NCBI GenBank assembly: GCA_030842085.1
Contig: JAUUSE010000004.1
Location: forward strand, 1-64,000
Source: Timburyella sp030842085
Lineage (GTDB): Bacteria > Bacillota > Clostridia > Oscillospirales > Acutalibacteraceae
Length of the DNA stretch: 64,000 bases
Direction of reading: 5' to 3'
The notes beneath the pieces were generated by a model. The model saw only the letters and a list, made by a program, of their open reading frames with translations, was not told the origin of the DNA and did no database searches. Positions 18,619-27,377 of this stretch are shown piece by piece. Made by a program: the position numbers and the translations under genes. Position 1 is the stretch's first letter, and every line of letters begins with the position of its first letter.

Positions 18619-19181
18619 TTACTAATCCTCCAATATATCGATGATTTTGTGCAAATCGTTTATTCAACTATATCAGCCGCGCCGCTCACAGCAGGCGATA
18701 CGCTTATAGAAGCGTGCCATTGCTATGCTGACGGCCGACTTTAGACTGTACCGGCTTCAATCAGTAGTTTGTCCATGTATAACAGAGTTTCTCCGACCAA
18801 ATCCGCATCGTAAAAAGGCGCTGCCGCTTTCATTGTCGCCGAATACGGTGATGGGCTCTTATTATGCTAAGCCCCACAAGCCGGCTTCAAAGGCGCCCAA
18901 ATGCTTAGCTTCCGTTTTCTGCCAGAGATGCTGCCTACTCACCGCTATGTGATAAATATAATCTCTTCTGCCGTCATCTTTTTCAATGACCGCTCCGATG
19001 ATTTTCCAATTTCTCCGCTGCAAAGCAGGTTTGGAGATTTCTTTTTAATTTTTCTCTGCCGTTTTTGAAATAGTCGGCATTCTTTAGTCAAATGCCGGCG
19101 TACAGGCGCCATAACGAGTAAACATTGTTGCCGTTTTTGTACATGTTCTTGTCTTCATTTTTCGCCGTGCATAATTACGAT
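18619..19181. other. Intergenic region without recognised gene
   Basis: 563 bp between pncB and the lipoprotein gene. Frames here are short and mutually shadowing. The GC-rich segments around 18.72-18.95 kb resemble those at 17.75-17.97 kb in short words, perhaps remnants of a decayed element. No terminator with a clear U-tract was found. Confidence 0.35.
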
Positions 19182-20630
19182 TTATGAATTGCTGTCCAGC
19201 AAATCCTTGCGCAGCTGCCAGAGGTCCTGTGATAAATCGACATAATAATTGTGCGGGTTTTCCAGCCTCAGCACCTCGTCCCAAAGAGTCGATACCTGCC
19301 GCTCGCAATATGCTTTTATGGACTGCACCGACGGACATTTATATACTAATTTGCCGTTTTTATAAATCTGCTTATGCAGCGGCCGCGCTATGAAATCCGT
19401 AATAGTCTTACGCTTCCAAGTATATTCCGGGTCAAATATCTCATATGGTGCATTCTCATCTATATTTTCGCCGTGCAGTGTTACAACATCGGCGATTGCT
19501 TTGCCGCTCGTTTTGTCAAACAGTCTGTGCACCTGCTTAAAGCCGGGAATAGTAAGCTTGGTTATGTTCTCGCTTATCTTTATCTTCGGTATTATCTTAC
19601 CGTCCTTTTCAATACCGGCAAGCTTATATACGCCGCCGAATACAGAATCCGACGATGCCGTTATGAGTCGCTCGCCGACGCCGAAAGAGTCTATTTTACC
19701 GCCCTGTATTATTACCTCTCTGATTATATTTTCATCAAGCGAGTTTGTGGCGATAATTCCGCAGTCTGGGAAGCCTGCTTCATCAAGCATTTTGCGCGCG
19801 CGCTTTGACAGATACGTTATATCGCCGCTGTCTATGCGTATGCTCTGCGGCCTAAATCCGCGCGGAATTATTTCTTCATTAAACACCTTTATGGCATTGG
19901 GTACTCCGGATTTAAGCACATTATAAGTGTCAACAAGCAGCGAGCAATTTTCCGGATATGTCCTCGCATATGCTCTAAAAGCATCCAGCTCGCTGTCAAA
20001 CATCTGTACCCAGCTGTGCGCCATGGTCCCAACCGCCGGTATGCCGTAAAGCTTTTCAGCAAGCGTTAACGACGAGCCAATGCATCCGCCGATATATGCT
20101 GCACGGGCGCCGTAGAGGGCAGCCGACAGGCCGTGTGCACGCCGCGCACCAAACTCCATCACCGTGCGGCCCTGTGCCGCCCTTACTATTCTGTTCGCTT
20201 TAGTCGCTATAAGAGACTGGTGATTTATTATCATAAGAAGCGCAGTTTCTATCAGCTGAGCCTGTATAATTGGGCCGCGCACTATTATCACCGGCTCTTT
20301 CGGAAAGATTGGCGTACCTTCCTCAACTGCAAAAATATCACATTCAAATTTAAAGTTTTTGAGATACGAAAGAAAGCCCTCTGAATATATGCCTTTTGAG
20401 CGTAAAAACTCTATATCCTCATCAGTAAATTTTAGGCCCTCTATAAACTCTATAAGCTGCTGTAGTCCCGCCATTATGGCAAAGCCGCCGCCGTCCGGCA
20501 CCCGGCGAAAAAACATGTCAAAATATGCTACGGTATCCGACATATGATTGTTAAAATATCCGCCGCTCATGGTTATTTCATAATAGTCCGCTGCCAATGC
20601 CAGCGCCGCTTCATTATCAATCAAAGACAT
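19182..20630 (-). CDS. pncB: Nicotinate phosphoribosyltransferase
   Basis: 482 residues. The enzyme converts nicotinate and PRPP, driven by ATP, to nicotinate mononucleotide for NAD salvage. Family stretches include ALAADYYEITMSGGYF at the start, FGARRAHGLSAALYGARAAY, VGTMAHSWVQMF, IRIDSGDITYLSK and the phosphate-binding region near FGVGERLITASS. The ATG at 20630 is preferred because AAGGTG lies five bases upstream; an in-frame GTG at 20636 would add two residues. It forms a single-gene unit. The size matches the Firmicutes long form. Confidence 0.95.
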   Translation of the reverse strand: MSLIDNEAALALAADYYEITMSGGYFNNHMSDTVAYFDMFFRRVPDGGGFAIMAGLQQLIEFIEGLKFTDEDIEFLRSKGIYSEGFLSYLKNFKFECDIFAVEEGTPIFPKEPVIIVRGPIIQAQLIETALLMIINHQSLIATKANRIVRAAQGRTVMEFGARRAHGLSAALYGARAAYIGGCIGSSLTLAEKLYGIPAVGTMAHSWVQMFDSELDAFRAYARTYPENCSLLVDTYNVLKSGVPNAIKVFNEEIIPRGFRPQSIRIDSGDITYLSKRARKMLDEAGFPDCGIIATNSLDENIIREVIIQGGKIDSFGVGERLITASSDSVFGGVYKLAGIEKDGKIIPKIKISENITKLTIPGFKQVHRLFDKTSGKAIADVVTLHGENIDENAPYEIFDPEYTWKRKTITDFIARPLHKQIYKNGKLVYKCPSVQSIKAYCERQVSTLWDEVLRLENPHNYYVDLSQDLWQLRKDLLDSNS

Positions 20631-20636
20631 ATGCAC

Positions 20637-20980
20637 ACCTTCACTGCTTCATTTATTTTTTTATCTTTATTCAATTATAGTTTAACAATTTTTCCCGTAT
20701 TTTTCAACCTATTTTAAAGATGCACTCGCCTCATCGTATTACATCTCAAACAAAGCAAAATGATTATATGGTACTATTTTCATCTGCCGCAGCATATACT
20801 TTAATGCTTGTAAGGGCTTGTCTACTCCGATATGCTTTACTATCGATATTAAATATGTATGTCCCAAATTTGGTACTCTAAAGGACTTGCCGAACAAATT
20901 TTCGTTGACAAGGCTTTTTGGATATTGTACAATATACTTGCAAAATAAAACAAATGTTCTTTTTGACTTGGAGGTTTAAA
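20637..20980. other. Divergent intergenic region
   Basis: 344 bp between pncB (leftward) and the small membrane protein gene (rightward). It is AT-rich and must contain both promoters. I could not single out a convincing -35/-10 pair, riboswitch or repeat. Confidence 0.4.
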
Positions 20981-21205
20981 ATGTCTGGTAATTTTATAAT
21001 ATTAACAATTTTTGAGGTAATAATAGCCGCAGCGCTTATAATAGGACTTTTTAACGAAAGAAAGCTTGCAGATTTTGAAGAAATGATGTTTAAAAGAATA
21101 AAGCATTTCTTTTGCAAAGATAAAGGGAAAAACGCGCCAAAAAAAATAAGCAGCTGCCGCAGGATTAAGACGCCGTCGGGACATTCGCGCAGACGGTGCG
21201 CGTGA
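20981..21205 (+). CDS. Small single-span membrane protein, unknown function
   Basis: 74 residues from an ATG with GGAGG seven bases upstream (the longer in-frame start lacks such a site). One transmembrane helix at about 4-23 (NFIILTIFEVIIAAALIIGL) is followed by a short amphipathic segment (LADFEEMMFKRIKHFF) and a very basic tail (SSCRRIKTPSGHSRRRCA). Proteins of this shape are common hypotheticals in Clostridia; no function is known to me. Confidence 0.6.
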   Translation: MSGNFIILTIFEVIIAAALIIGLFNERKLADFEEMMFKRIKHFFCKDKGKNAPKKISSCRRIKTPSGHSRRRCA

Positions 21206-21336
21206 GAAAGATAAGGTATCATCTATATAAGTGTATCTTATATAATATATTATTATTTACACAGAACTATAGATGTAAAATGTGTTTAGAAGCATACTTC
21301 TAATCGAATTTGTAAAGAAGAAAGGATATAAAACAT

Positions 21337-22035
21337 ATGTATATGGAACATTTTGGAGTAAGGTTAATTAAAAAAAAATATTCGTTTTATTTAAAAAGAG
21401 ATGAGTTTGCCTTAATTAACACAAAACCTTCTCTTCCCGTATTTGAAAATTTAATTAAGAGAAATGCATACACTGACGACAAACATACTGAATACACAAA
21501 AGAATGGTGTGAACAATATAGAGAATTATGTTTGCAAAATTTTGATTTAAATATAAAATACTTTAATCAATTAAACTATTCTGATTTTGACAATGCTGTT
21601 GCGACTTTTTTAAAAAATAACAGTGAATTCTGTAAAGTTAATAATTTATTTGACTTCAATGGTGTATGCGGATATTATATTATGGTTCTTGACAAATATA
21701 AGCAGGCTTATATAGGCAGGAGCAATAATATAAAAGCACGAATTCAAGCACATTGGACAAATACTAAAGCTTTTGACCGCACCTTACTTCCCATGTATGC
21801 AGTAAACACCTCTGCTTTCTCAATCGACTTCTTTAGAGCATTGGATACAACAAGAATATATGCATGGAAAATAGATTTGCCTGATAATGATTTATTCTAT
21901 GATGTTTCCTTTTATGATATAGAAAAGGAATTAATTGAAGATTTTCCAAAGCAATTTCTTACTAACCGCATTGGCGGAGGCTTGCCAACTCCATTAGAAG
22001 CAATTGCCACAATGAATAAACGCAATTTGACTTGA
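21337..22035 (+). CDS. GIY-YIG-like nuclease-domain protein
   Basis: A 232-residue protein with an AT-rich coding sequence compared with its neighbours. Residues about 111-150 contain CGYYIMVLDKYKQAYIGRSN followed by NIKARIQAHW, which fit the GIY...YIG core with its downstream Arg. The N-terminal 100 residues are unassigned, and the C-terminus includes NRIGGGLPTPLEA. GIY-YIG domains cut DNA or RNA; the target here is unknown. A strong terminator follows and no partner gene is attached, so it stands as a solitary, possibly transferred gene. The conserved Glu of the nuclease may be E200 or E201 (KELIEDF), which is not certain. Confidence 0.7.
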   Translation: MYMEHFGVRLIKKKYSFYLKRDEFALINTKPSLPVFENLIKRNAYTDDKHTEYTKEWCEQYRELCLQNFDLNIKYFNQLNYSDFDNAVATFLKNNSEFCKVNNLFDFNGVCGYYIMVLDKYKQAYIGRSNNIKARIQAHWTNTKAFDRTLLPMYAVNTSAFSIDFFRALDTTRIYAWKIDLPDNDLFYDVSFYDIEKELIEDFPKQFLTNRIGGGLPTPLEAIATMNKRNLT

Positions 22036-22101
22036 GCATAACCCTTTTAAGCCAACCTTATTTTAAATATAAACGTCTGACGTTTATTACTGTATCTCTC
22101 C

Positions 22102-22150
22102 CAATTTTAAAACCGTTCTCTTAACAAGTAAGAGAACGGTTTTAAAATTG
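22102..22150. terminator. Bidirectional terminator between convergent genes
   Basis: A perfect 21-bp inverted repeat (22102-22122 and 22130-22150) with a 7-base loop. The core is AACCGTTCTCTT/AAGAGAACGGTT, flanked by TTTTAAAA tracts on both sides. It serves the GIY-YIG gene (+) and the vor/kor operon (-). Confidence 0.9.
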
Positions 22151-22169
22151 CATCTATTAACATTATCTG

Positions 22170-22700
22170 CTATAAATTTTCACCTATGCCTATGGCCTTT
22201 AAATTGTACTCTATCAAATGCTGCTTTGATTTCGGCACACATGCTTCAACAGCGCCCTTAAGCGCCTGATTGGAGCAAAACGCCGACTCTTTAAACAGCT
22301 TGCCGAGCATTATCATATTTGCAAGGCCGTTAAGCTCGTTTTCCTCCGCCAACTCGGTTGCCGGGACGTAAAAAGCCTTAACGTCATTGCGCGAGACTTT
22401 CTCGTCTATAAGCGAACTGTCAATTATGACAATGCCGTCCTGTTCAACAGAATCTATAAATCTCTCAAATGACGGACGGTTCATAGCCAAAAACACATTC
22501 GGCTTTACCACAAGCGGAGAGCCTATCGGCTCGTCGGATATACACACGCTGCAGTTTGCTGTGCCGCCTCTCATCTCCGGTCCGTAGGACGGGAGCCACG
22601 ACACTTCTTTTTCATCTGCAAGGCCTGCCCCGGCTATTTCCTTGCCCATAAATAGTATACCCTGACCGCCGAAACCTGCTATTTTTATCTTATATTCCAC
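22170..22700 (-). CDS. 2-oxoacid:ferredoxin oxidoreductase, gamma subunit
   Basis: 176 residues, the catalytic-domain gamma subunit of the four-subunit 2-oxoacid:ferredoxin oxidoreductase. The opening IKIAGFGGQGILFMGKEIAG and WLPSYGPEMRGGTANCSV are diagnostic. The enzyme converts a 2-oxoacid plus CoA to acyl-CoA, CO2 and reduced ferredoxin in anaerobes. It is the last gene of the operon ferredoxin-alpha-beta-gamma, 15 bases after the beta gene. Substrate choice (2-oxoglutarate versus branched chain) cannot be decided from sequence alone. Confidence 0.92.
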   Translation of the reverse strand: MEYKIKIAGFGGQGILFMGKEIAGAGLADEKEVSWLPSYGPEMRGGTANCSVCISDEPIGSPLVVKPNVFLAMNRPSFERFIDSVEQDGIVIIDSSLIDEKVSRNDVKAFYVPATELAEENELNGLANMIMLGKLFKESAFCSNQALKGAVEACVPKSKQHLIEYNLKAIGIGENL

Positions 22701-22715
22701 GCTGTCCGCCCCCCT

Positions 22716-23462
22716 CTACTGCTTATCGCCGATATCCTTATAAACCCCAAGCGGGTAATAAGGTATCATGTTGTCGCGCAGCCACTGCATCGCCTCAACC
22801 GGAGAAAGTCCCCAGTTGGTCGGGCAGGTGGACAGCACCTCTACTATTGAAAATCCCTTTTTCTCTATCTGGTTCTTAAATGCCTTGACTATGGCCTTAC
22901 GCGCCTCTTTTATATGTGGTACGCTGTCCACCGATACGCGCTGTGCCAGCGCCACGCCGTCTAATGTGGACAGCATTTCGCACACCCTTATCGGGTTGCC
23001 AGAGTAGGATACATCTCTGCCATAGGGGGTAGTCTGCGTTACCTGACCCGGCAGAGTAGTCGGTGCCATCTGTCCGCCTGTCATGCCGTATATGGCGTTG
23101 TTTATAAATATTACCGTTATGTTTTCGCCACGGGTAGCGGAATGCACCGTCTCCGCCGTGCCTATCGCCGCCAAGTCGCCGTCTCCCTGATATGTAAACA
23201 CAACATTGTCCGGATGCGCTCTCTTAACGCCCGTCGCCACCGCCGGAGCACGGCCGTGCGGCGCTTGTATCATATCGCATTCAAAATAGTTATAGGACAT
23301 TACCGAGCATCCCACCGACGCTATGCCTACCGTGCGTCCCTCTACTCCAAGCTCGTCTATCGCCTCAGCCACAAGGCGGTGGACTATGCCGTGCGTGCAG
23401 CCCGGGCAGTAATGCGTATCCACATCGCACAGCGCTTTTGGCTTTTCAAATACTACAGACAT
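22716..23462 (-). CDS. 2-oxoacid:ferredoxin oxidoreductase, TPP-binding beta subunit
   Basis: 248 residues. The thiamine diphosphate site is marked by YQGDGDLAAIGTAETVHSA followed by the NN of FINNAIYGMTGGQ. The opening YCPGCTHGIVHRLVAEAIDE and SCPTNW-like end (STCPTNWGLSP) are typical of KorB/VorA-like subunits. It cooperates with the alpha and gamma subunits and reduces the ferredoxin subunit. It lies four bases after the alpha gene, suggesting coupling. Confidence 0.93.
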   Translation of the reverse strand: MSVVFEKPKALCDVDTHYCPGCTHGIVHRLVAEAIDELGVEGRTVGIASVGCSVMSYNYFECDMIQAPHGRAPAVATGVKRAHPDNVVFTYQGDGDLAAIGTAETVHSATRGENITVIFINNAIYGMTGGQMAPTTLPGQVTQTTPYGRDVSYSGNPIRVCEMLSTLDGVALAQRVSVDSVPHIKEARKAIVKAFKNQIEKKGFSIVEVLSTCPTNWGLSPVEAMQWLRDNMIPYYPLGVYKDIGDKQ

Positions 23463-23466
23463 GCTA

Positions 23467-24519
23467 TTACCTCCCCAGCTCCATTATTTTTGCAAGTACT
23501 TCACCCGGCTCGGGTATCACGCCGCCGGTGCGGCCGTAAAACTCCACCGGCACCGCGCCGTTCACCGCGAGTCTCACGTCTTCTACCATCTGGCCCATGC
23601 TCATCTCAACCGAAAGGAAGCATTTGACCTGATTTACATATTTAGCAATAGTGTCCGTCGGATACGGCCACAGCGTTATGGGCCGGATGCAGCCGGCTTT
23701 TACGCCCTGCTCCCTCGCCTCTTTAACCGCCGCCTTTACTATCCTGGAGGTAGCCCCGTATGCCACTACTGCTATCTCAGCGTCCTCCATGAGATATTCC
23801 TCTGCGCGCTGCTCTTTTTCTTTTATTATCTCATACCGCTTATATCTCTCTATAACGCGGTTCTCCAGCTCCTCTGCCTGCAAATACAAGGAATTTATTA
23901 TATTGTGGCGGCGCTTGTTCTGGTGTCCGCTTGCCGCCCACGGCTTTTCATGCGGAGACGTCTGCGGCTTTTCTATCACCACCGGCTCCATCATCTGACC
24001 AAGCATTCCGTCGGCTAAAATCATCGCCGGCACCCTGTATTCTTCTGCCCTGTCAAAGGCGAGATAAACCAAATCCATTATCTCCTGCACTGTCGCCGGA
24101 GCAAATACAAGCACCTGAAAGTCGCCGTGCCCCAATGCACGCGTCGCCTGGAAATAATCGGCCTGCGACGGCTGTATGCCGCCAAGACCCGGTCCGCCGC
24201 GCTGCACATTGACGATAAGCGCAGGAACATCCGAGCCGGCCATGTATGATATAGCCTCGGTTTTAAGGCTTATTCCCGGTGAAGAGGATGACGTCATTGC
24301 CCTTATGCCGGAAGCCGCCGCGCCCAGCAGCATGTTCGAGGCCGCCAGCTCTGACTCCGCCTGTAAATATACGCCGCCTATTTTGGGCAGGCGCTTTGAC
24401 ATATACGCCGCCACTTCCGTCTGCGGCGTTATCGGGTAACCGAAGAAATGGATGCAGCCGGCCTGTATGGCGGCCTCAGCCAACGCTTCGTTGCCTTTCA
24501 TAAGTACGCGTTTGGACAT
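23467..24519 (-). CDS. vorB: 2-oxoacid:ferredoxin oxidoreductase, alpha subunit (VorB/KorA type)
   Basis: 350 residues from the ATG at 24519, which begins MSKRVLMKGNEALAEAAIQA and has GGAAAGG upstream. The frame remains open to 24600, but that would overlap the ferredoxin gene. Family motifs are FFGYPITPQTEVAAYMSKRL, TSSSSPGISLKTEAISYMAG and VNVQRGGPGLGGIQPSQADY. The subunit binds the 2-oxoacid and CoA. Annotations in Clostridia usually call it 3-methyl-2-oxobutanoate dehydrogenase subunit VorB, although a 2-oxoglutarate role is equally possible. Confidence 0.92.
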   Translation of the reverse strand: MSKRVLMKGNEALAEAAIQAGCIHFFGYPITPQTEVAAYMSKRLPKIGGVYLQAESELAASNMLLGAAASGIRAMTSSSSPGISLKTEAISYMAGSDVPALIVNVQRGGPGLGGIQPSQADYFQATRALGHGDFQVLVFAPATVQEIMDLVYLAFDRAEEYRVPAMILADGMLGQMMEPVVIEKPQTSPHEKPWAASGHQNKRRHNIINSLYLQAEELENRVIERYKRYEIIKEKEQRAEEYLMEDAEIAVVAYGATSRIVKAAVKEAREQGVKAGCIRPITLWPYPTDTIAKYVNQVKCFLSVEMSMGQMVEDVRLAVNGAVPVEFYGRTGGVIPEPGEVLAKIMELGR

Positions 24520-24527
24520 ATGTATCA

Positions 24528-24743
24528 CTACCTTTCCGCTCTCTCTACTCTTATTACTACGTCCGGACATATCGTAGCGCACATAGCGCAGGATATGCAT
24601 TTTTCAATATCCGTCACTTCAACTGCCCGGTAGCCCTTGGCATTAAAGCCGTCCTCCGACAAACGGAGTATTTTCTTAGGGCACACGCTTACGCAAAGGC
24701 CGCAGCCCTTGCATTTTTCCCTGTTGATAGTAAGCTTTTCCAT
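24528..24743 (-). CDS. 2[4Fe-4S] ferredoxin-like delta subunit of the oxoacid oxidoreductase
   Basis: 71 residues with two CxxCxxCxxxCP clusters: CKGCGLCVSVCP at about 11-22 and CISCAMCATICP near 49-60. It accepts electrons within the oxidoreductase complex. It is the first oxidoreductase gene of the operon, eight bases before the alpha gene. Upstream lies the P-loop gene that commonly leads this operon in Clostridia. Confidence 0.93.
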   Translation of the reverse strand: MEKLTINREKCKGCGLCVSVCPKKILRLSEDGFNAKGYRAVEVTDIEKCISCAMCATICPDVVIRVERAER

Positions 24744-24764
24744 AAAGCACTGCCTTTCTGCCTT

Positions 24765-25433
24765 TTACTCTTTCCATGGCGGTATTACATGTATATCTAT
24801 CTCAAACAAGCCGTTTATATCCGGCCTGCTTTCATCTGCAATCTGCCTTTCGACTGCCGTATATACTACCGGAAGCCCGGTTAGCTCAGACAATTTATCA
24901 ATATAATCTTCGGATGATTTTACAGTATCTATATCGGTGTATTCGCCTAAATGTGAATTATTCACAAGCCCCGTTGCCTTAAGCCGCGACGCCGCTTCAA
25001 TCTCTTTCAGCACGGCCGCTGCCGTCTCCGGCGTATCGACAAGCGGACGATACATATTAGCGACATACAGCATATCATACCCCGCGTCCGATATCCGCGA
25101 AGAAAATCTGCCAAGCGCGGTGGCACCTGCGTCATCGCCGCCGGCGTCGATTATTATTTTCTGATAACCGCCGCTCAGCGCTGCGTCAATTTTGGGCGAA
25201 AGAGCCGGTATGTCCAATGTGCTGCCGGCATATATCGGCGATATTATATCTATACCCCTTTTAGTAAGTACCGATGCATAATCAGACGAGCGGAAATACG
25301 GATTTACAACATCCATATCAATCAGCAAAACATTTTCATAAATATTCCGCTCGCGCAGGGCAAGATTTATTGAAAAATTGGTTTTGCCGCTGCCATAGTG
25401 CCCGCAGATTATAATTATATTTTTTTCTCTCAC
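24765..25433 (-). CDS. P-loop NTPase at head of the oxoacid oxidoreductase operon
   Basis: A 222-residue ParA/MinD-like P-loop protein. The opening IIICGHYGSGKTNFSINLAL is a Walker A motif of the deviant type, LLIDMDVVNPYFRSSDY resembles the Walker A-prime/B region, and IIIDAGGDDAGATALGRFSS follows. The gene regularly precedes the ferredoxin-vorB set in Clostridia as I recall, which hints at a role in cluster insertion or maturation (inference); no such role is established. It starts the operon. Confidence 0.75.
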   Translation of the reverse strand: MREKNIIIICGHYGSGKTNFSINLALRERNIYENVLLIDMDVVNPYFRSSDYASVLTKRGIDIISPIYAGSTLDIPALSPKIDAALSGGYQKIIIDAGGDDAGATALGRFSSRISDAGYDMLYVANMYRPLVDTPETAAAVLKEIEAASRLKATGLVNNSHLGEYTDIDTVKSSEDYIDKLSELTGLPVVYTAVERQIADESRPDINGLFEIDIHVIPPWKE

Positions 25434-26050
25434 ATCTAACCTCTAAAACGTTAAAGATAAATTAAACTGACGGCTGGAATTTTAAACCCTATCTCCATTC
25501 CTCAACATGGCATAATTTCACCGCTCTGCAACATTTCATTCATTAATAATAAACGCAGGAATATTAAGCAAAAATACGACCTAAAAATAATTAACTTATT
25601 GCCACTTCACTTTACAATCGACTAAATTTATTATATCACCGCTAAAACATTTTTTCAATGCATAGAGAATTTTATAATATTTTGTAAAATAATTTTCTGC
25701 AAAAGTATATCGCGGGAAACAATAACAATACTCTGCCGACATAAATCTCAGATACTTCACCATATGCGGCGACAAAGCTTGGGCATGAACATAAAAATCA
25801 GATTTCAACATATTCTGCCATCCATATAAGGCAATACCAGCTTAGGCAAAGTATATATATGCAAGAAACGCATCTTCCACCACGAATTGGCAGTCACCTA
25901 CAATCGCATTAAGAGAAGAAGCAAACAAGATGTCATAAGCATAAATTTATAATAATATAAGCGAGCGGCTTAATATCACCACTACGCCATTAAAAGCATA
26001 ATATGTGACTGAACCCTTTCGTGCAAAAAATAAATTGAGAGGTCAAAGCC
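25434..26050. other. Divergent intergenic region
   Basis: 617 bp between the oxidoreductase operon (minus) and cwlJ (plus). It is AT-rich and includes no supportable ORF; a minus-strand 71-codon frame at 25596-25811 lacks a ribosome binding site and familiar residues. It probably holds the vegetative promoter of the operon and a sporulation promoter for cwlJ, neither of which I can place with confidence. Confidence 0.4.
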
Positions 26051-26491
26051 ATGTCTTTTACCGACAGAGAATTATTTGCAAGAATGTTAAAATGCGAGGC
26101 TGAGGGTGAGGGCGATACCGGAATGCGGGCCGTTGCTACAATAATAATGAACAGGGTTAACGCTTCTACCGGCGAATATCAAAGGGTATGTCAAGGAGAT
26201 ATAAGGCTAGTGCTGCTTCAGGAAGGGCAGTTTGACTGTGCAAGGGATATAGTCGGCGGACGGCCAAATCCGCGCTCAATATATTCACTGACTCCTGACC
26301 AGATTCAGTATGATATTGTCGACTGGGCATTCGGCGGCGGACTGCTGAACGCCGTTGGCGATTGCCTGTGGTATCTCAATCCATTCAGGCCCTCCTGTTC
26401 ACAAAATTTTCCCGGAGACTCTGGTACATTTCACACCCGCATAGGCAATCACTGCTTTTATCGGCCTACGCCGTATTACGATAATACTTAA
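26051..26491 (+). CDS. cwlJ: CwlJ/SleB-family cell wall hydrolase
   Basis: 146 residues without a signal peptide, as for CwlJ, which is made in the mother cell and placed on the spore. The hydrolase_2 domain begins at once (FTDRELFARMLKCEAEGEGD), with the catalytic Glu in KCEAEGEG. AVATIIMNRVN and the late GNHCFYRPTP are conserved. The enzyme degrades cortex peptidoglycan at germination. The next gene encodes a GerQ-like protein, the known CwlJ localisation partner, in the same orientation 111 bases on. GAGAGGT precedes the ATG. Confidence 0.9.
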   Translation: MSFTDRELFARMLKCEAEGEGDTGMRAVATIIMNRVNASTGEYQRVCQGDIRLVLLQEGQFDCARDIVGGRPNPRSIYSLTPDQIQYDIVDWAFGGGLLNAVGDCLWYLNPFRPSCSQNFPGDSGTFHTRIGNHCFYRPTPYYDNT

Positions 26492-26602
26492 ATTTATATG
26501 CCGCCTTAAATAATACATATTCATTTCAGCTATTAAACCACCAATTTAAGCTTTATCAGTATTTGTTATGTATTGTAAATTCGGCGGAGATTGGAGTTTA
26601 TA

Positions 26603-27256
26603 ATGGAGCAAACTACAAATTATAATACTAATTCGCCATCGGCAGGAAGCAGCGTCTACCCGCAGTCGTCCGGAGTGAACACTGCGGCAGGAAATATTAA
26701 CAGCAGCGGTCCCGCCGGAAACAATATCTCTTTGCCTCAGGCACAATCGGGATATAACGTTTATCCTCAATCTTCATATAGCCTGCAAGGTCAAACAAAC
26801 AGCACAATGACTCAAAACACTGCCAATAGCGGAATGCAAAACATGGCCGGCAATGCATCTTCTAATATATCTATACCATCTACATCTGTTCTGCCTTATT
26901 CGCCATACAGCACCGACTCGGCTATTCAGTATCAGGCGCCCGCACAATCAGGAATTCGTACTATTCAGCCGCTGAATATGCCGCTGCAAAACAATGAAAA
27001 CACTCCCGAAACGCTGACTAACCCGATATACATACCTGGCTTTTTAAGGCAGAATATCGGGCGTTGGATGAGAGTGGAATTCCTTATAGGGAACACTATG
27101 ACCGACCGCGTCGGAGTACTTACCGAAGTCGGTGCAAGCTATATACTGCTGCATTCAATAGACCCTAACAGCTATATTTTGTGTGATATGTTCTCTATTA
27201 AATTTGTAGTTATCATTAACACTGATAATTATGGCTCACTGTTTATCGACCAATAA
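26603..27256 (+). CDS. gerQ: GerQ-family spore coat protein
   Basis: 217 residues. The first 130 are Gln/Asn/Ser/Pro-rich and disordered, consistent with a transglutaminase-crosslinked coat protein. The conserved C-terminal domain reads YIPGFLRQNIGRWMRVEF, then GVLTEVGASYILLHSIDP and LCDMFSIKFVVI, matching the GerQ core. In Bacillus GerQ is required for CwlJ to reach the coat. ATG 26603 has GGAG ten bases upstream; an in-frame TTG at 26591 is unlikely. The pairing with cwlJ strengthens the call. Confidence 0.85.
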   Translation: MEQTTNYNTNSPSAGSSVYPQSSGVNTAAGNINSSGPAGNNISLPQAQSGYNVYPQSSYSLQGQTNSTMTQNTANSGMQNMAGNASSNISIPSTSVLPYSPYSTDSAIQYQAPAQSGIRTIQPLNMPLQNNENTPETLTNPIYIPGFLRQNIGRWMRVEFLIGNTMTDRVGVLTEVGASYILLHSIDPNSYILCDMFSIKFVVIINTDNYGSLFIDQ

Positions 27257-27306
27257 TTTTAAAACTCTTAGCATAAGTATTAATTTTAAGCTATCTTTAT
27301 ATTTTT

Positions 27307-27342
27307 AAAAACGGCCGTTCTCTCGAACGACCGTTTTTATTT
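27307..27342. terminator. Bidirectional terminator between gerQ and plsY
   Basis: AAAACGGCCGTTC pairs with GAACGACCGTTTT around TCTC with one mismatch, followed by TTATTT and preceded by A-rich sequence. It lies between the convergent gerQ and plsY genes. Confidence 0.85.
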
Positions 27343-27377
27343 AAGCTGTTATGATATTCAACTTACTTTTTTACCAT

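Noticed and set aside
25596..25811. 71-codon minus-strand frame in the cwlJ upstream region
   Set aside because: No ribosome binding site, unusual residue composition and no neighbour to support it.
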